Positions 1 through 8,905 of a stretch of DNA of 64,000 nucleotides are shown here, in pieces (within the stretch, counting starts at the first letter, position 1; the number at the start of each line of letters is the position of its first letter). The position numbers and the translations under genes are program-made. Location: NCBI RefSeq assembly GCF_029894335.1, contig NZ_JARXZC010000019.1:1-64000 (forward strand). The letters are read 5' to 3'. This DNA is from Kitasatospora sp. MAP5-34 (GTDB lineage Bacteria > Actinomycetota > Actinomycetes > Streptomycetales > Streptomycetaceae). The notes beneath the pieces are model-generated. The model was not told the DNA's origin. It did not search any database and saw nothing but the letters and a program-made list of their open reading frames with translations.

Positions 1-3000
1 GACGAGGGCGAGGCGGAGGTGGGTGGGTGGTTGTTGGGTTTCGGTGGCGGTGAGGAGCATGTCGAGGAGGGTGGGGACGCTGTTCCAGATTGTGATGTGG
101 TGACGGTTGGTCAGTTCGAGCCAGGCTTGGGCGTCCCGGCGTTGGTCTTCGTGGATGAGGACGAGTGCGCCGCCGGCTGAGAGGGGGCCGAAGATGTCGT
201 AGACGGAGAGGTCGAAGTCGAGTGCGGAGACGGCGAGTACGCGGTCGTCGGGGCCGACGGTGTAGCGGTCGTTGATGTCCTGGACGGTGTTGAGTGCGGC
301 GTGGTGGGTGATTTCGACGCCCTTGGGTTCGCCGGTGGAGCCGGAGGTGAAGATGACGTAGGCGAGCGCGTCACCCGCCACCGCCACCGGACCCGCCAAC
401 GGCTCGTACTCGTCGCAGTCCGCGACGGACAGCACGGCGACCCCTTCGGGCGCCTGTTCCTGCCGCGCCGTGCTGGTCAGCACGCAGTCGACCCCGGCGC
501 CACGGTAGAGCCGCGCGCGCCGTGCGGCGGGCTGGTCCACCCCCACCGGCACGTACGCGGCGCCGGCCGCCAACACGCCCAGAACCGCCGCGAGTTGATC
601 CGGACCCTTGGGCAGGTGCACCGCCACCGCGCTGCCCGGACCGACGCCGTACGCGCCGAGCAGCGCGGCGATCCGCCTGGCCCGGAGCGCCAGTGCGCCG
701 TAGCCGAGCCGACCGCCGAGCCGACCGCCGGGCGCGCCGTCCCAGAGGCAGGCCGTCCGGTCCGGCTCCCGCTCGGCGCGCGCGAAGAACGGCTCGTGCA
801 GCGCGCTGCTCGGCAGCGGCCCGGCCGTGGCGTTGACGCGGGCCCGGACGGCGCGCTGCGCCGCAGGCAGCAGGTCGGGTACGGGCGCGTCCCAGTCGGA
901 GTCGGCGAGCCAGTCCAGCAGGCGTCCGTACGCGGCGAACATCGCGTCCAGGACACCGGACGGCAGCAACTGCTCCACCGCGTCCCAGTCGTAGTGCAGC
1001 CCCTGGGCCGAGTCGTAGACCTGGTTGTCGAGCCAGGTCTGCGGGGTCTGCGAGACCCCCCAGACCCGGGGCAGCAGCCACTCGGCGAGGTCGAGCGACA
1101 GGCCGCGAGGGGTGCCCAGCGCACTGGTGAACACCACCGGCATCGCACGGTCCGGTACGCCCTCGGACCTGGCCAGCTCGCGTGCCACCCGGACCGCCGA
1201 CCAGGCGCGGTGGCTCAAGTCCCTTCCCAGGCGCTGCTGCAGAGCGCGTGCCCGGTCGAGGAAGCCGGCGCCCGGCTCGGGCTGGTAGGCGACGAGCAGC
1301 AGTGAGGTGAAGTCGCCCACGATGTCGTCGACGGCCGGATGGACCTCCTGCCGGTCGAACAGCGTCAGGTTGACCGTGAGATCGGTACGGGTACTCCAAC
1401 GCCCGAGCACCTCGGCATAGCCGGCCAGCAGGACGGCCGACGGCGTCAGTCCGTGCGCCCGGGCCTGTGCGGCGACGGCCTGCCAACGGGCCGTCGGCAG
1501 CAATCCCGACCGTCGGACGAAGTGTGGCGCGGTGACCTCCGACGGGTGGGCGGCGAGCGGCAGTTGGGGCGCCGGCGGCAGGTCGGTGAGCCGGTCCGTC
1601 CAGTACCGCTGGGCGGCGTCCAGCTCGGTGGGGGAGGGCGCGATTTGCAGCAGGTAGTCGCGGAACGACAGGCCGTCGACCGGCGGGAGCGAGGCGTCCG
1701 GAGCCCGGTAGAGCTGATCGAGCTCGGTGAGCACGATCATCATGCTGCGCCCGTCGAGCACGATGTTCTCCAGGCTCACCCCGAGCCGGACGCGCTGCTC
1801 CCCGTCCTGCTGGTAGACCAGCGCTCGCAGGTCGATCAGCGGCCAGTGAGCCGGGTCGCGAACCTGGTGCGACATGGCCGCGCGGAACGCGGCGAGTGCC
1901 TCCTCGGCGGTCCCGGAGAGCGCCCGCTCGACCGGGATCGTCACCTGGGGGACGTCAGCGAGGATGCGTTGGTCGCCGTGCTCGTCGAAGACGGCCCGCA
2001 GCATTTCGTGACGCTCGATCAGCTGGTTCCAGGCCGCTTCGAGACGGCCGAGATCGAGCCCGGTGCCGTCGAACTCGACGTAGTAGTGAGCGCCCACCCC
2101 GCCCAGCGGCAGACTGGCGGCGCGGCCGGTCCAGTAGGCGCGTTGCACGTCGGTGGGTGGGAAGGGGTCGTGACGGTGCTCGGGATCGGCGACGACGGTG
2201 GTGACCGGTCCGTCCGATACGCGGGTCACGCGTGTGGCGAGATCCTTCAGGACAGGGGACGAGAACACAGCGGACAGTTCCACGGACAGCCCGGCGTTGC
2301 GCAGTCGGCTCACCAGGCGGGTGGCCAGCAGCGAGTCACCGCCCAGGCTGAAGAAGCTCTGCTCGCGGCTCACCCGGGTGAGGCCGAGCACCTCGCACCA
2401 GACAGCGGCCACCGCGATCTCCACCGGACCGCTCGGCGGCTCGCCGGCCGTCGGGTCGGCGGGCCCGGCGGCGGGTAGCAGGCGCGCCAGCTCCGGGTGG
2501 TCGACCTTGCCGTTGGCGGTGAGTGGTAGGGCAGTGGTGCCGAACACCTGGTCCGGGATCATCGCGGCAGGCAGTCGGGCGGCGAGCCAGTCCCGGATCT
2601 CGGCCTCGGTGGGCAGCCCGGCGGCCGGGGCCCTGGTGGCGCGCAGCAGTACGTGCCCGTCGGGGAGGGCCGTCGAACCCTGGCCGCCGCCGGGGTGGGC
2701 CGGGGACGGGTCGAGGCCGGTCTCCGCCAGCAGGCGGCGCCAGTCCGCGACCGGCAGCAGCGGGGTGCGGCGTTCACGGCGGGCCGGGTCGAGCCGGGTG
2801 AAACCGAGGGTCGGCAGGGCGGCGGCGATCAGGGCGAGCGGCGGGAGTACCGTCCGCTCCAGCGCCAGCAGTAGCCCGCCGGGCGCGAGCAGCAGCGCGG
2901 CCAGCCCCACGCCGGTCGCCGGGTCGGCGTACGCGTGCAGGGCGTTGTCGGTCACCACCACGTCGAATCGGCTCAGAAGCTCGCCCGTCAGTTGATTGTT

Positions 3001-6000
3001 CGTCAACTGACGGTAGGTGAACTCACCTGGGAGATTGGCAAGTAGCTCCGCCGCCGCTCCGAGTCTGGTACTGGACTCGTCGAGCAAGGTGTAGTGGTGG
3101 CGGCCGTGTTCGGTGGCCAGTCGCAGTGCGGTGCGCCCGCCACCGGCTCCGAGTACGGCTACCTCCAAGGCTGGCACCCCGTTGGGGAGTTCGGCGGCCA
3201 GCGCGTCCAGCGCGCGATCCGCGCCGGGAGAGCAGGCGGCGAGCGATTCGGGCGCCAGCAGCGGGTCGTCGACCAGCGTGAGGGGATCCAACTCGCCTCG
3301 TACGGCGGCGGCGAGGTCCGCCAGCCGCTGCTCGAGCCGCTCCGCGACCGTGGCGAGCTTTCCGGTGAAGGGCACCGGGGTGGGGTCGGGACGGCGGGTG
3401 ATGGCGTAGCCGTGCGGAGACCGCGTAAGCACACCACGGGTGGCGAGCCAGTCGAACCAGAGCCGGAGCAGCGGCTGCCACTCGGGCAACGCGCCCCAGT
3501 TCCGGGCCAGTTCGGCGAGTGGGGTGGGTGTGGAGGTGACTCCTGCTTCAGCGGCTGCGAGGCGGGCGAGGAAGGACTCGACCACGCGGGCTTCGGGGTC
3601 GGTCAACTCGGCTTCGGTCAAGTCGGCTTCGGTCCACTCCACTTCGAGGGCGTCAGGTTCGGGTCCGTCCACCGTCCGCGGGCCCGGCACCGAGCCGCAG
3701 GCGGTGTCGACAGTGTCGGCAGGGTCGACGGGTTCGACGTGGCCGGCTGTGCGGCCGGGCCCGGCCTTCGGCGTGGCCACCGCCACCAGCCGCTTGGCCG
3801 CGCCGTCGCCGACCGTGAGGACCGTGCACCGGCCGATCGCGGGGTGCGCCTGGAGCGCGGCCTCGACCTCGCCCAGCTCGGTGCGTACGCCACGGATCTT
3901 GACCTGGCGGTCGATCCGGCCCAGGAACTCCAGCGTGCCGTCAGGCCAGTACCGTCCCCGGTCACCCGTCCGGTACCAGCGGCCACCCTCGTGGGTGACG
4001 AACCTGTCCGCCGTGAGTGCCGGGTCACCGAGGTAGCCGAGTGCCACGCCCGCGCCTCCGATCCACAGCTCGCCGGCCACCTGGTCGGGGCGGTCGGCGC
4101 CGTTCGGTCCGACCACCCGGAAGCGCTGGTTGCGCAGGGGGAACCCGTACGGGACGGACGTCCAGGTCGCGGGGATTTCGGTCACCTCGAACAGGTTCGA
4201 CCAGATCGACGCCTCGGTCGCACCGCCGAGGGCGACGAAGCGGCAGGTCTTGCTGGTCTGCTGGGCGAGCCGCCCGGGCAGGTCGAGGCCGATCCAGTCG
4301 CCGGACACCAGCGCCAGCCGCAGCCGCAGCCGTTCCGGGTCCGGTTCGACCCCGGTCGCGGTCGCGGTTTCGGTTGCGGTGAGCAGCATGTCGAGCAGGA
4401 CCGGCACCGAGTTCCAGATCGTCACGCGATGACGCGCGATCAGCTCGGCCCAGGCCAGGGGGTCGCGCCGCTGCGCCTCGCCTACGAGCACCAGGGCGCC
4501 GCCGGCCGACAGCAGACCGAAGATGTCGTAGACCGACAGGTCGAAGTCGAGCGCGGAGACACCGAGCACCCGGTCGGCGGGACCGACCGCGAAGCGTTCG
4601 CCCAGGTCATCGATGGTGTTGACGGCCGCGTCGTGGGCCACCGAGACGCCCTTCGGCTCGCCGGTGGTGCCCGAGGTGAAGATCACGTAGGCGGGCGCAT
4701 CGGCCGGCACCGGAACGGGCCCCGCGAGCGGCGGGTGCTCGCACGCCGTCGCGATGTCGAGCGCCGACACTGCTACCGGGAGGCCGTTGTCAGCACCGGG
4801 CCCGGCCACCAGCAGCCGGACACCGGCTCGTTCCAGGATCCGTTGCCGCCGCCGGGCGGGCTGGTCGATGCCCACGGGTACGTACGTGCCGCCGGCGGCG
4901 AGCACCCCGAGCACCGCCGCGATCTGATCGGCACCCCGGGCAACCGAGACGGCCACGGCTTCGCCGACCTGTAGTCCGCGCTCGCGCAGCACGGCGGCCA
5001 CGCCGAGCGCACGCCGCGCCAGCGTGCCGTAGCTCATCGCCGAGTCGCTGTTGCTGCCGCTGTCGCTTTCGGTGCCCCAGAGCAGTGCGGGGCTGTCCGG
5101 CTGCTGCACGGCGCGGTCGAAGAAGCCCTCGTGCAGGCGACGGCCCGAGCGTGGCATGGCGGTGGCGTTGGCACGCGCGCGGACGGCCAGCTGCCGGGGC
5201 AGCGGGGCCGGTCGGGCGGGCCCGGTCCAGCCCGCCTCCTCGGCGTCCTCGGCGTCCTCGGCTTTCTCGGAGGCGAGGCGGTCGACCAACTCCCGGTAGC
5301 TGTCGAACATGTCGTCGACCAGCCCGGCTGGGAAGAGGTCGTCGACCGAGTCCCAGCACAGCTCGACGCCACCCCGCGACTCGTACACCTGGTGGTCCAG
5401 CCATACCTGTGGGGTCTGCGAGATCATCCAGCCCAACTCGCCGATGGTCGACCGTACTTCGCTCTCGACGAGTTCGTCCCCCAGAGTGCAGGCGAATACG
5501 ACGGGTGCGCGCCTCGGCTCGCCCCCGTGGGCACGGGCCAGGTCGCGCAGCACCTCCACGCCGGAGTAGGCGCTGTGCGCGGCGGCGGCTCTGAACTCGG
5601 CCTGCAACGAACGGGCGCGCTCCAGGAACGGCACTTCGGTGGAGACGTCCACTGTGAGCAGCAGAAGATTGGTGAAATCGGCCACCATGCCCTGGACGGC
5701 CGGGTGGACCGCGTCGCGGTCGAACAGCGGCAGGCTGAGCAGGAATCGGGGGCTTTCGCTGAACGCTCCGAGCACCTCGGCGTACGCGGCGGCGAGCGCC
5801 ATCGCCGGAGTCGTACCGCCCTGGCGCGCGCGGTGGCTGAACCGTTGCCAGGCGTCTGGCTCCAGGCGGTGCCGTCGCCGGGTGAAGCGAGGCCTGCCCA
5901 GCCGGGCCGGGTCGGCGGCCAGTGGCAGGCCCGGCCCGTCCGGGAGTTCGGCGAGGCGGCCCTGCCAGTACGCCTGCGCTTCCCGGTGCGCTTCGGCGCG

Positions 6001-6987
6001 GTGGGCCGAGCGGTCGGCGAGGTAGTGCGCGAAGCAGAAGTCGTCTGCCGGCTCGGGGAGTTGAGGGGAATCGGGTGAGCCGTAGGCGCGGGCGAGGTCG
6101 GCCAACAGGATCCTGATGCTCTCGACATCCGCGACCAGCAGATCGATACCGAGGTGGATGCGGGTGGCGCCACCGGGCAGCAGCGAGAGCTGGACATCCA
6201 GCACCTCGCCCAGCTCCACGCGGAGCCGCTGGTGCGAGAGGGCGTCCCGGACGGCTGCCAGCCGCTCGGACGCCGGCTGCTCCGGCAGGTCCCGGAGCTC
6301 GTGCACCACCAGGCCGGGCCACCGGCCGGTCGGCATGATCTGCTGACTGCCGTCCGCCAGGAAGCGGGCCCGGAGCATGCCATGGCGGGCGATCACGGCG
6401 CGTACGGCGGTTTCGAGCCGCTCGGGGACGATGCCCGAGCCGTCGAACTCGAAGTAGGCATGGCAGCCCACCGAGCCGAGCACCTGGTCGTCGCGCCGCC
6501 CGATCCAGTAGGCGTGCTGAACCGGCGTCAACGGGAAGGGCGCGACCGGATCGACCTCCGCGACGCCCGTCCCGCCGACCCTGGCCGTCCCGTCGGCCGT
6601 GCTGCTCCCGCCGACCCCGCCCGTCCTACCGACCCCGCCCGTCCCGCCGACCCCGTCCGTCCCGTCCGCTGCGGCGGACGCGCTCTGCGACCGTGGTTCC
6701 GGCACGTGCGCGTCGGTCAGGGCCGACCACTCGGCGATCGTCGGGCATTCCGCCAGCGTGAGGAAGGTGACCGGGACGCCCTGTCGGCGCAGCCAGCCGG
6801 CCAGGCTCATCAGCCGGATCGAGTCCATGCCGAGCTCGGCCAGGTTGGCGGTGTCCCCGAGGTCCTGCGGCCTGCAGTCGAGCAGGCCGGCGACCGCATT
6901 TCTGATTGCGTCCGGTGCAATCGATTGGCGGAGGGCCGGTAGCGCCTCATGTTCGGTGGCCGAAATCCCATGCTGCGGTGAAAGCAT
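1..6987 (-). CDS. Cyclizing NRPS, ArCP-Cy-A(MT-like)-PCP-Cy-A..., 3' end outside the window
   Basis: Open without a stop from ATG 6987 to the left edge (2,329 codons seen; the C terminus is missing). Domains in order: aryl carrier protein (LGMDSIRLM, Ser56 is the phosphopantetheine site); a Gly/Thr/Val-rich linker; cyclization domain 1 (~135-560, DLLVADVES near 280 = DxxxxDxxS); adenylation domain 1 (FTSGTTGEPKGV near 770; specificity positions read about DLYNLSLIW, the cysteine code); an insertion between A8 and A9 with a degenerate methyltransferase-like motif (VLGAGGGRTALRLA, ~1275); A10 LPLTANGKVD (~1490); carrier (LGGDSLLATRL, ~1555); cyclization domain 2 (ENIVLDGRS, ~1740); adenylation domain 2 (A3 at ~2210, then DFDLSVYDIF and IWNSVP, again Cys-like). 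This is PchE followed by PchF in one chain. Inferred product: salicyl-(bis)thiazoline. A GAGGG lies directly against the start, so the SD is poorly spaced, but no other in-frame start is visible. Confidence 0.93.
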   Translation of the reverse strand, partial: MLSPQHGISATEHEALPALRQSIAPDAIRNAVAGLLDCRPQDLGDTANLAELGMDSIRLMSLAGWLRRQGVPVTFLTLAECPTIAEWSALTDAHVPEPRSQSASAAADGTDGVGGTGGVGRTGGVGGSSTADGTARVGGTGVAEVDPVAPFPLTPVQHAYWIGRRDDQVLGSVGCHAYFEFDGSGIVPERLETAVRAVIARHGMLRARFLADGSQQIMPTGRWPGLVVHELRDLPEQPASERLAAVRDALSHQRLRVELGEVLDVQLSLLPGGATRIHLGIDLLVADVESIRILLADLARAYGSPDSPQLPEPADDFCFAHYLADRSAHRAEAHREAQAYWQGRLAELPDGPGLPLAADPARLGRPRFTRRRHRLEPDAWQRFSHRARQGGTTPAMALAAAYAEVLGAFSESPRFLLSLPLFDRDAVHPAVQGMVADFTNLLLLTVDVSTEVPFLERARSLQAEFRAAAAHSAYSGVEVLRDLARAHGGEPRRAPVVFACTLGDELVESEVRSTIGELGWMISQTPQVWLDHQVYESRGGVELCWDSVDDLFPAGLVDDMFDSYRELVDRLASEKAEDAEDAEEAGWTGPARPAPLPRQLAVRARANATAMPRSGRRLHEGFFDRAVQQPDSPALLWGTESDSGSNSDSAMSYGTLARRALGVAAVLRERGLQVGEAVAVSVARGADQIAAVLGVLAAGGTYVPVGIDQPARRRQRILERAGVRLLVAGPGADNGLPVAVSALDIATACEHPPLAGPVPVPADAPAYVIFTSGTTGEPKGVSVAHDAAVNTIDDLGERFAVGPADRVLGVSALDFDLSVYDIFGLLSAGGALVLVGEAQRRDPLAWAELIARHRVTIWNSVPVLLDMLLTATETATATGVEPDPERLRLRLALVSGDWIGLDLPGRLAQQTSKTCRFVALGGATEASIWSNLFEVTEIPATWTSVPYGFPLRNQRFRVVGPNGADRPDQVAGELWIGGAGVALGYLGDPALTADRFVTHEGGRWYRTGDRGRYWPDGTLEFLGRIDRQVKIRGVRTELGEVEAALQAHPAIGRCTVLTVGDGAAKRLVAVATPKAGPGRTAGHVEPVDPADTVDTACGSVPGPRTVDGPEPDALEVEWTEADLTEAELTDPEARVVESFLARLAAAEAGVTSTPTPLAELARNWGALPEWQPLLRLWFDWLATRGVLTRSPHGYAITRRPDPTPVPFTGKLATVAERLEQRLADLAAAVRGELDPLTLVDDPLLAPESLAACSPGADRALDALAAELPNGVPALEVAVLGAGGGRTALRLATEHGRHHYTLLDESSTRLGAAAELLANLPGEFTYRQLTNNQLTGELLSRFDVVVTDNALHAYADPATGVGLAALLLAPGGLLLALERTVLPPLALIAAALPTLGFTRLDPARRERRTPLLPVADWRRLLAETGLDPSPAHPGGGQGSTALPDGHVLLRATRAPAAGLPTEAEIRDWLAARLPAAMIPDQVFGTTALPLTANGKVDHPELARLLPAAGPADPTAGEPPSGPVEIAVAAVWCEVLGLTRVSREQSFFSLGGDSLLATRLVSRLRNAGLSVELSAVFSSPVLKDLATRVTRVSDGPVTTVVADPEHRHDPFPPTDVQRAYWTGRAASLPLGGVGAHYYVEFDGTGLDLGRLEAAWNQLIERHEMLRAVFDEHGDQRILADVPQVTIPVERALSGTAEEALAAFRAAMSHQVRDPAHWPLIDLRALVYQQDGEQRVRLGVSLENIVLDGRSMMIVLTELDQLYRAPDASLPPVDGLSFRDYLLQIAPSPTELDAAQRYWTDRLTDLPPAPQLPLAAHPSEVTAPHFVRRSGLLPTARWQAVAAQARAHGLTPSAVLLAGYAEVLGRWSTRTDLTVNLTLFDRQEVHPAVDDIVGDFTSLLLVAYQPEPGAGFLDRARALQQRLGRDLSHRAWSAVRVARELARSEGVPDRAMPVVFTSALGTPRGLSLDLAEWLLPRVWGVSQTPQTWLDNQVYDSAQGLHYDWDAVEQLLPSGVLDAMFAAYGRLLDWLADSDWDAPVPDLLPAAQRAVRARVNATAGPLPSSALHEPFFARAEREPDRTACLWDGAPGGRLGGRLGYGALALRARRIAALLGAYGVGPGSAVAVHLPKGPDQLAAVLGVLAAGAAYVPVGVDQPAARRARLYRGAGVDCVLTSTARQEQAPEGVAVLSVADCDEYEPLAGPVAVAGDALAYVIFTSGSTGEPKGVEITHHAALNTVQDINDRYTVGPDDRVLAVSALDFDLSVYDIFGPLSAGGALVLIHEDQRRDAQAWLELTNRHHITIWNSVPTLLDMLLTATETQQPPTHLRLALV

Positions 6988-7214
6988 CCCTCGCCCATCG
7001 CTCGGATAGCAGTGTACTTGTCCTACTGCGCCACATCGAAGGTTGTCCGTCCAGAAACTAATACACCAACCTTCCCGCTTCCGGCAAAAGCTGTCCCCGT
7101 GTGCGGTGCTGAATGAAAATGGCGCTAAAGTGTGGCGGGGCCCGCCAGTTGGATTGTGGACGACTGCATGCGGCCTCTCAATGCGGCTACTCATGGAATA
7201 TTCGGATAAGTGGG
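6988..7214. promoter_or_regulatory. Divergent promoter region of the siderophore-type locus
   Basis: About 227 bp between the NRPS start and the salicylate-AMP ligase start, visibly poorer in GC than its surroundings, as expected for a divergent promoter. I looked for an IdeR/DmdR-type iron box (TTAGGTTAGGCTAACCTAA) and saw none. TGAAAATG at 7114-7121 equals one half of a streptomycete Zur box, but the second half does not match. Confidence 0.5.
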
Positions 7215-8825
7215 ATGAAATCCAGAGCGGGCACCCTTGATGCACTACTGCGCGAGCAGGCCGGGCGGCGCCCCGATCGGCCGGCGCTGGTCTCGCCCGC
7301 CGGGCACGTCACCAGCTACGGCGAGCTCGACCGCGCCGTCGGGCGGCTGGCCGGGCGACTGGCCCGGCTGGGCCTGGTGGCCGGCGACCGGATCGTCGTT
7401 CAACTCCCCAACTGCGTCGAATTCATACTTCTGATCTTCGCCCTTTTTCGCCTGGGGGTGATTCCGGTCCTCGCCCTGCCGGGGCATCGTAGAAGCGAGA
7501 TCGATCATCTGTGTAAGATGACCGAGGCGGTGGGCTACGCCATCCCTCGCAGGCATGCCGGATTCGACTTCATTCCCCTGGCGGAGGAGGTGCGCCGGGG
7601 GAATTACGGGCTGCGCCATATCCTGGTCGAGGGGAACACGGACAGACCTCTCGCCGCGCATTCCGACGACGTATTCCTACTTCAGGGTGATACCGATCTC
7701 CCGCCCGGTCGGGAGGAAACCGAATTCCCCGGACCGAACTCGGCGGACCTGGCGCTGCTCCTGTTGTCGGGTGGGACGACGGGTACGCCGAAACTCATTC
7801 CCAGGACGCACCGGGACTACGTCTACAACGTCACGGAGAGTGCCGCACTGTGCGGCCTGGACGAGGCCGGCGTCTACCTGGCGGCGCTGCCCGTCGCGCA
7901 CAACTTCGCTCTCGGCTGCCCGGGCGTGCTGGGCACGCTGGCGGTCGGTGGCACGGTCGTGCTCGCCCCGGACGCGGCCCCGGACCAGCTGTTCCCGCTG
8001 ATCGAACGGCAGCGGGTGACGGTGTCCGCGCTCACTCCGCCACTGCTCACGCTCTGGCTGGCGGAGGCCGCCTGGACCGAGGCCGACCTGTCCAGCCTGC
8101 GCCTGCTGCAGGTCGGTGGCGCCAGGTTGAGCCGGGCCGACGCCGCGCGGGTCGGGCCGGAGTTGGGCTGCCGGCTCCAGCAGGTGTTCGGCATGGCCGA
8201 GGGCCTGCTCTGCTTCACCCGGCCCGATGATCCCGAGGAGACCGTGTTCTCCACCCAGGGCCGCCCCCTCGCGGCAGCGGACGAACTCCGGGTGGTGGAC
8301 GGCGACGACCACGAGGTCGCGCCCGGTGACGTCGGCCGGCTGCTCGTACGCGGCCCGTACACGATCCGGAGCTACTACCGGGCACCCGAGTACGACGCCA
8401 CCGCCTTCACCACGGACGGCTACTACCGCACGGGCGACCTGGTACGGATCACTCCGACCGGCCACCTGGTCGTCGAGGGGCGGGTCAAGGACGTCATCAA
8501 CCGGGGCGGCGAGAAGGTGCCCGCCGCCGAGGTCGAGGACCACCTGTCGGCCCACCCGCTGATCGCCCAGGTCGCGCTCGTCGGTATGCCGGACGGACTG
8601 CTCGGTGAACGGACCTGTGCGTACGTCGTACCGCAGGGCACCCCGCCGGCCCTGGGTGAGCTGGCCGCCTTCCTGCGCGGCCGGGGGCTGGCCGCGTACA
8701 AGCTGCCCGACCGGCTCGAGGTCGTGGACGTGCTCCCGCGTACCGGCGTGGGCAAGGTCGACAAGCGCGAACTCGCGACCGGTATCGCCGCGAAACTGCG
8801 TGCGGAACGCCTCGCGCGCGCGTGA
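7215..8825 (+). CDS. Salicylate-AMP ligase (aryl acid adenylation enzyme, DhbE/YbtE/MbtA family)
   Basis: Activates salicylate as its acyl-AMP and loads it on the aryl carrier domain of the divergent NRPS; cytoplasmic. 536 aa, the normal family size. Motifs: LLSGGTTGTPKLIPRTH (A3), the HNF of aryl-acid enzymes at A4, FGMAEGLLCFTR (A5), YYRTGDLVR (A7), GRVKDVINRGGEKVPAAEVE (A8), and GVGKVDKREL with the A10 lysine. I chose ATG 7215, which gives the conserved GTLDALLREQ start; an upstream in-frame ATG at 7113 would add 34 residues unlike the family. The usual family N-terminal stretch (YRxxGYW) is absent either way. The stop codon lies inside a small tandem repeat, and the salicylate synthase gene follows. 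Salicylate rather than 2,3-dihydroxybenzoate is inferred from that neighbour. Confidence 0.9.
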   Translation: MKSRAGTLDALLREQAGRRPDRPALVSPAGHVTSYGELDRAVGRLAGRLARLGLVAGDRIVVQLPNCVEFILLIFALFRLGVIPVLALPGHRRSEIDHLCKMTEAVGYAIPRRHAGFDFIPLAEEVRRGNYGLRHILVEGNTDRPLAAHSDDVFLLQGDTDLPPGREETEFPGPNSADLALLLLSGGTTGTPKLIPRTHRDYVYNVTESAALCGLDEAGVYLAALPVAHNFALGCPGVLGTLAVGGTVVLAPDAAPDQLFPLIERQRVTVSALTPPLLTLWLAEAAWTEADLSSLRLLQVGGARLSRADAARVGPELGCRLQQVFGMAEGLLCFTRPDDPEETVFSTQGRPLAAADELRVVDGDDHEVAPGDVGRLLVRGPYTIRSYYRAPEYDATAFTTDGYYRTGDLVRITPTGHLVVEGRVKDVINRGGEKVPAAEVEDHLSAHPLIAQVALVGMPDGLLGERTCAYVVPQGTPPALGELAAFLRGRGLAAYKLPDRLEVVDVLPRTGVGKVDKRELATGIAAKLRAERLARA

Positions 8826-8879
8826 ATCCGACCGTGCGTGCATCCGACCAGCGTGATCCGACCGCGCGTGAATCCAACA
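8818..8879. repeat. Four imperfect 14-16 bp tandem repeats
   Basis: Four head-to-tail copies of a unit close to GCGCGTGAATCCGACC span the end of the salicylate ligase gene and the gap before the salicylate synthase. The ligase stop codon is inside the first copy. The copies differ by one or two bases and one has a 2-bp deletion. No function is evident; replication slippage would explain it. Confidence 0.7.
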
Positions 8880-8905
8880 GAGCGAAGAGCCGTGAGGGAG
8901 AAGCC

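Noticed and set aside
1-6322. Several 300-500 codon open frames on both strands over the NRPS
   Set aside because: They are shadows of the single in-frame NRPS reading, which carries every expected motif and keeps one frame between the two A domains.
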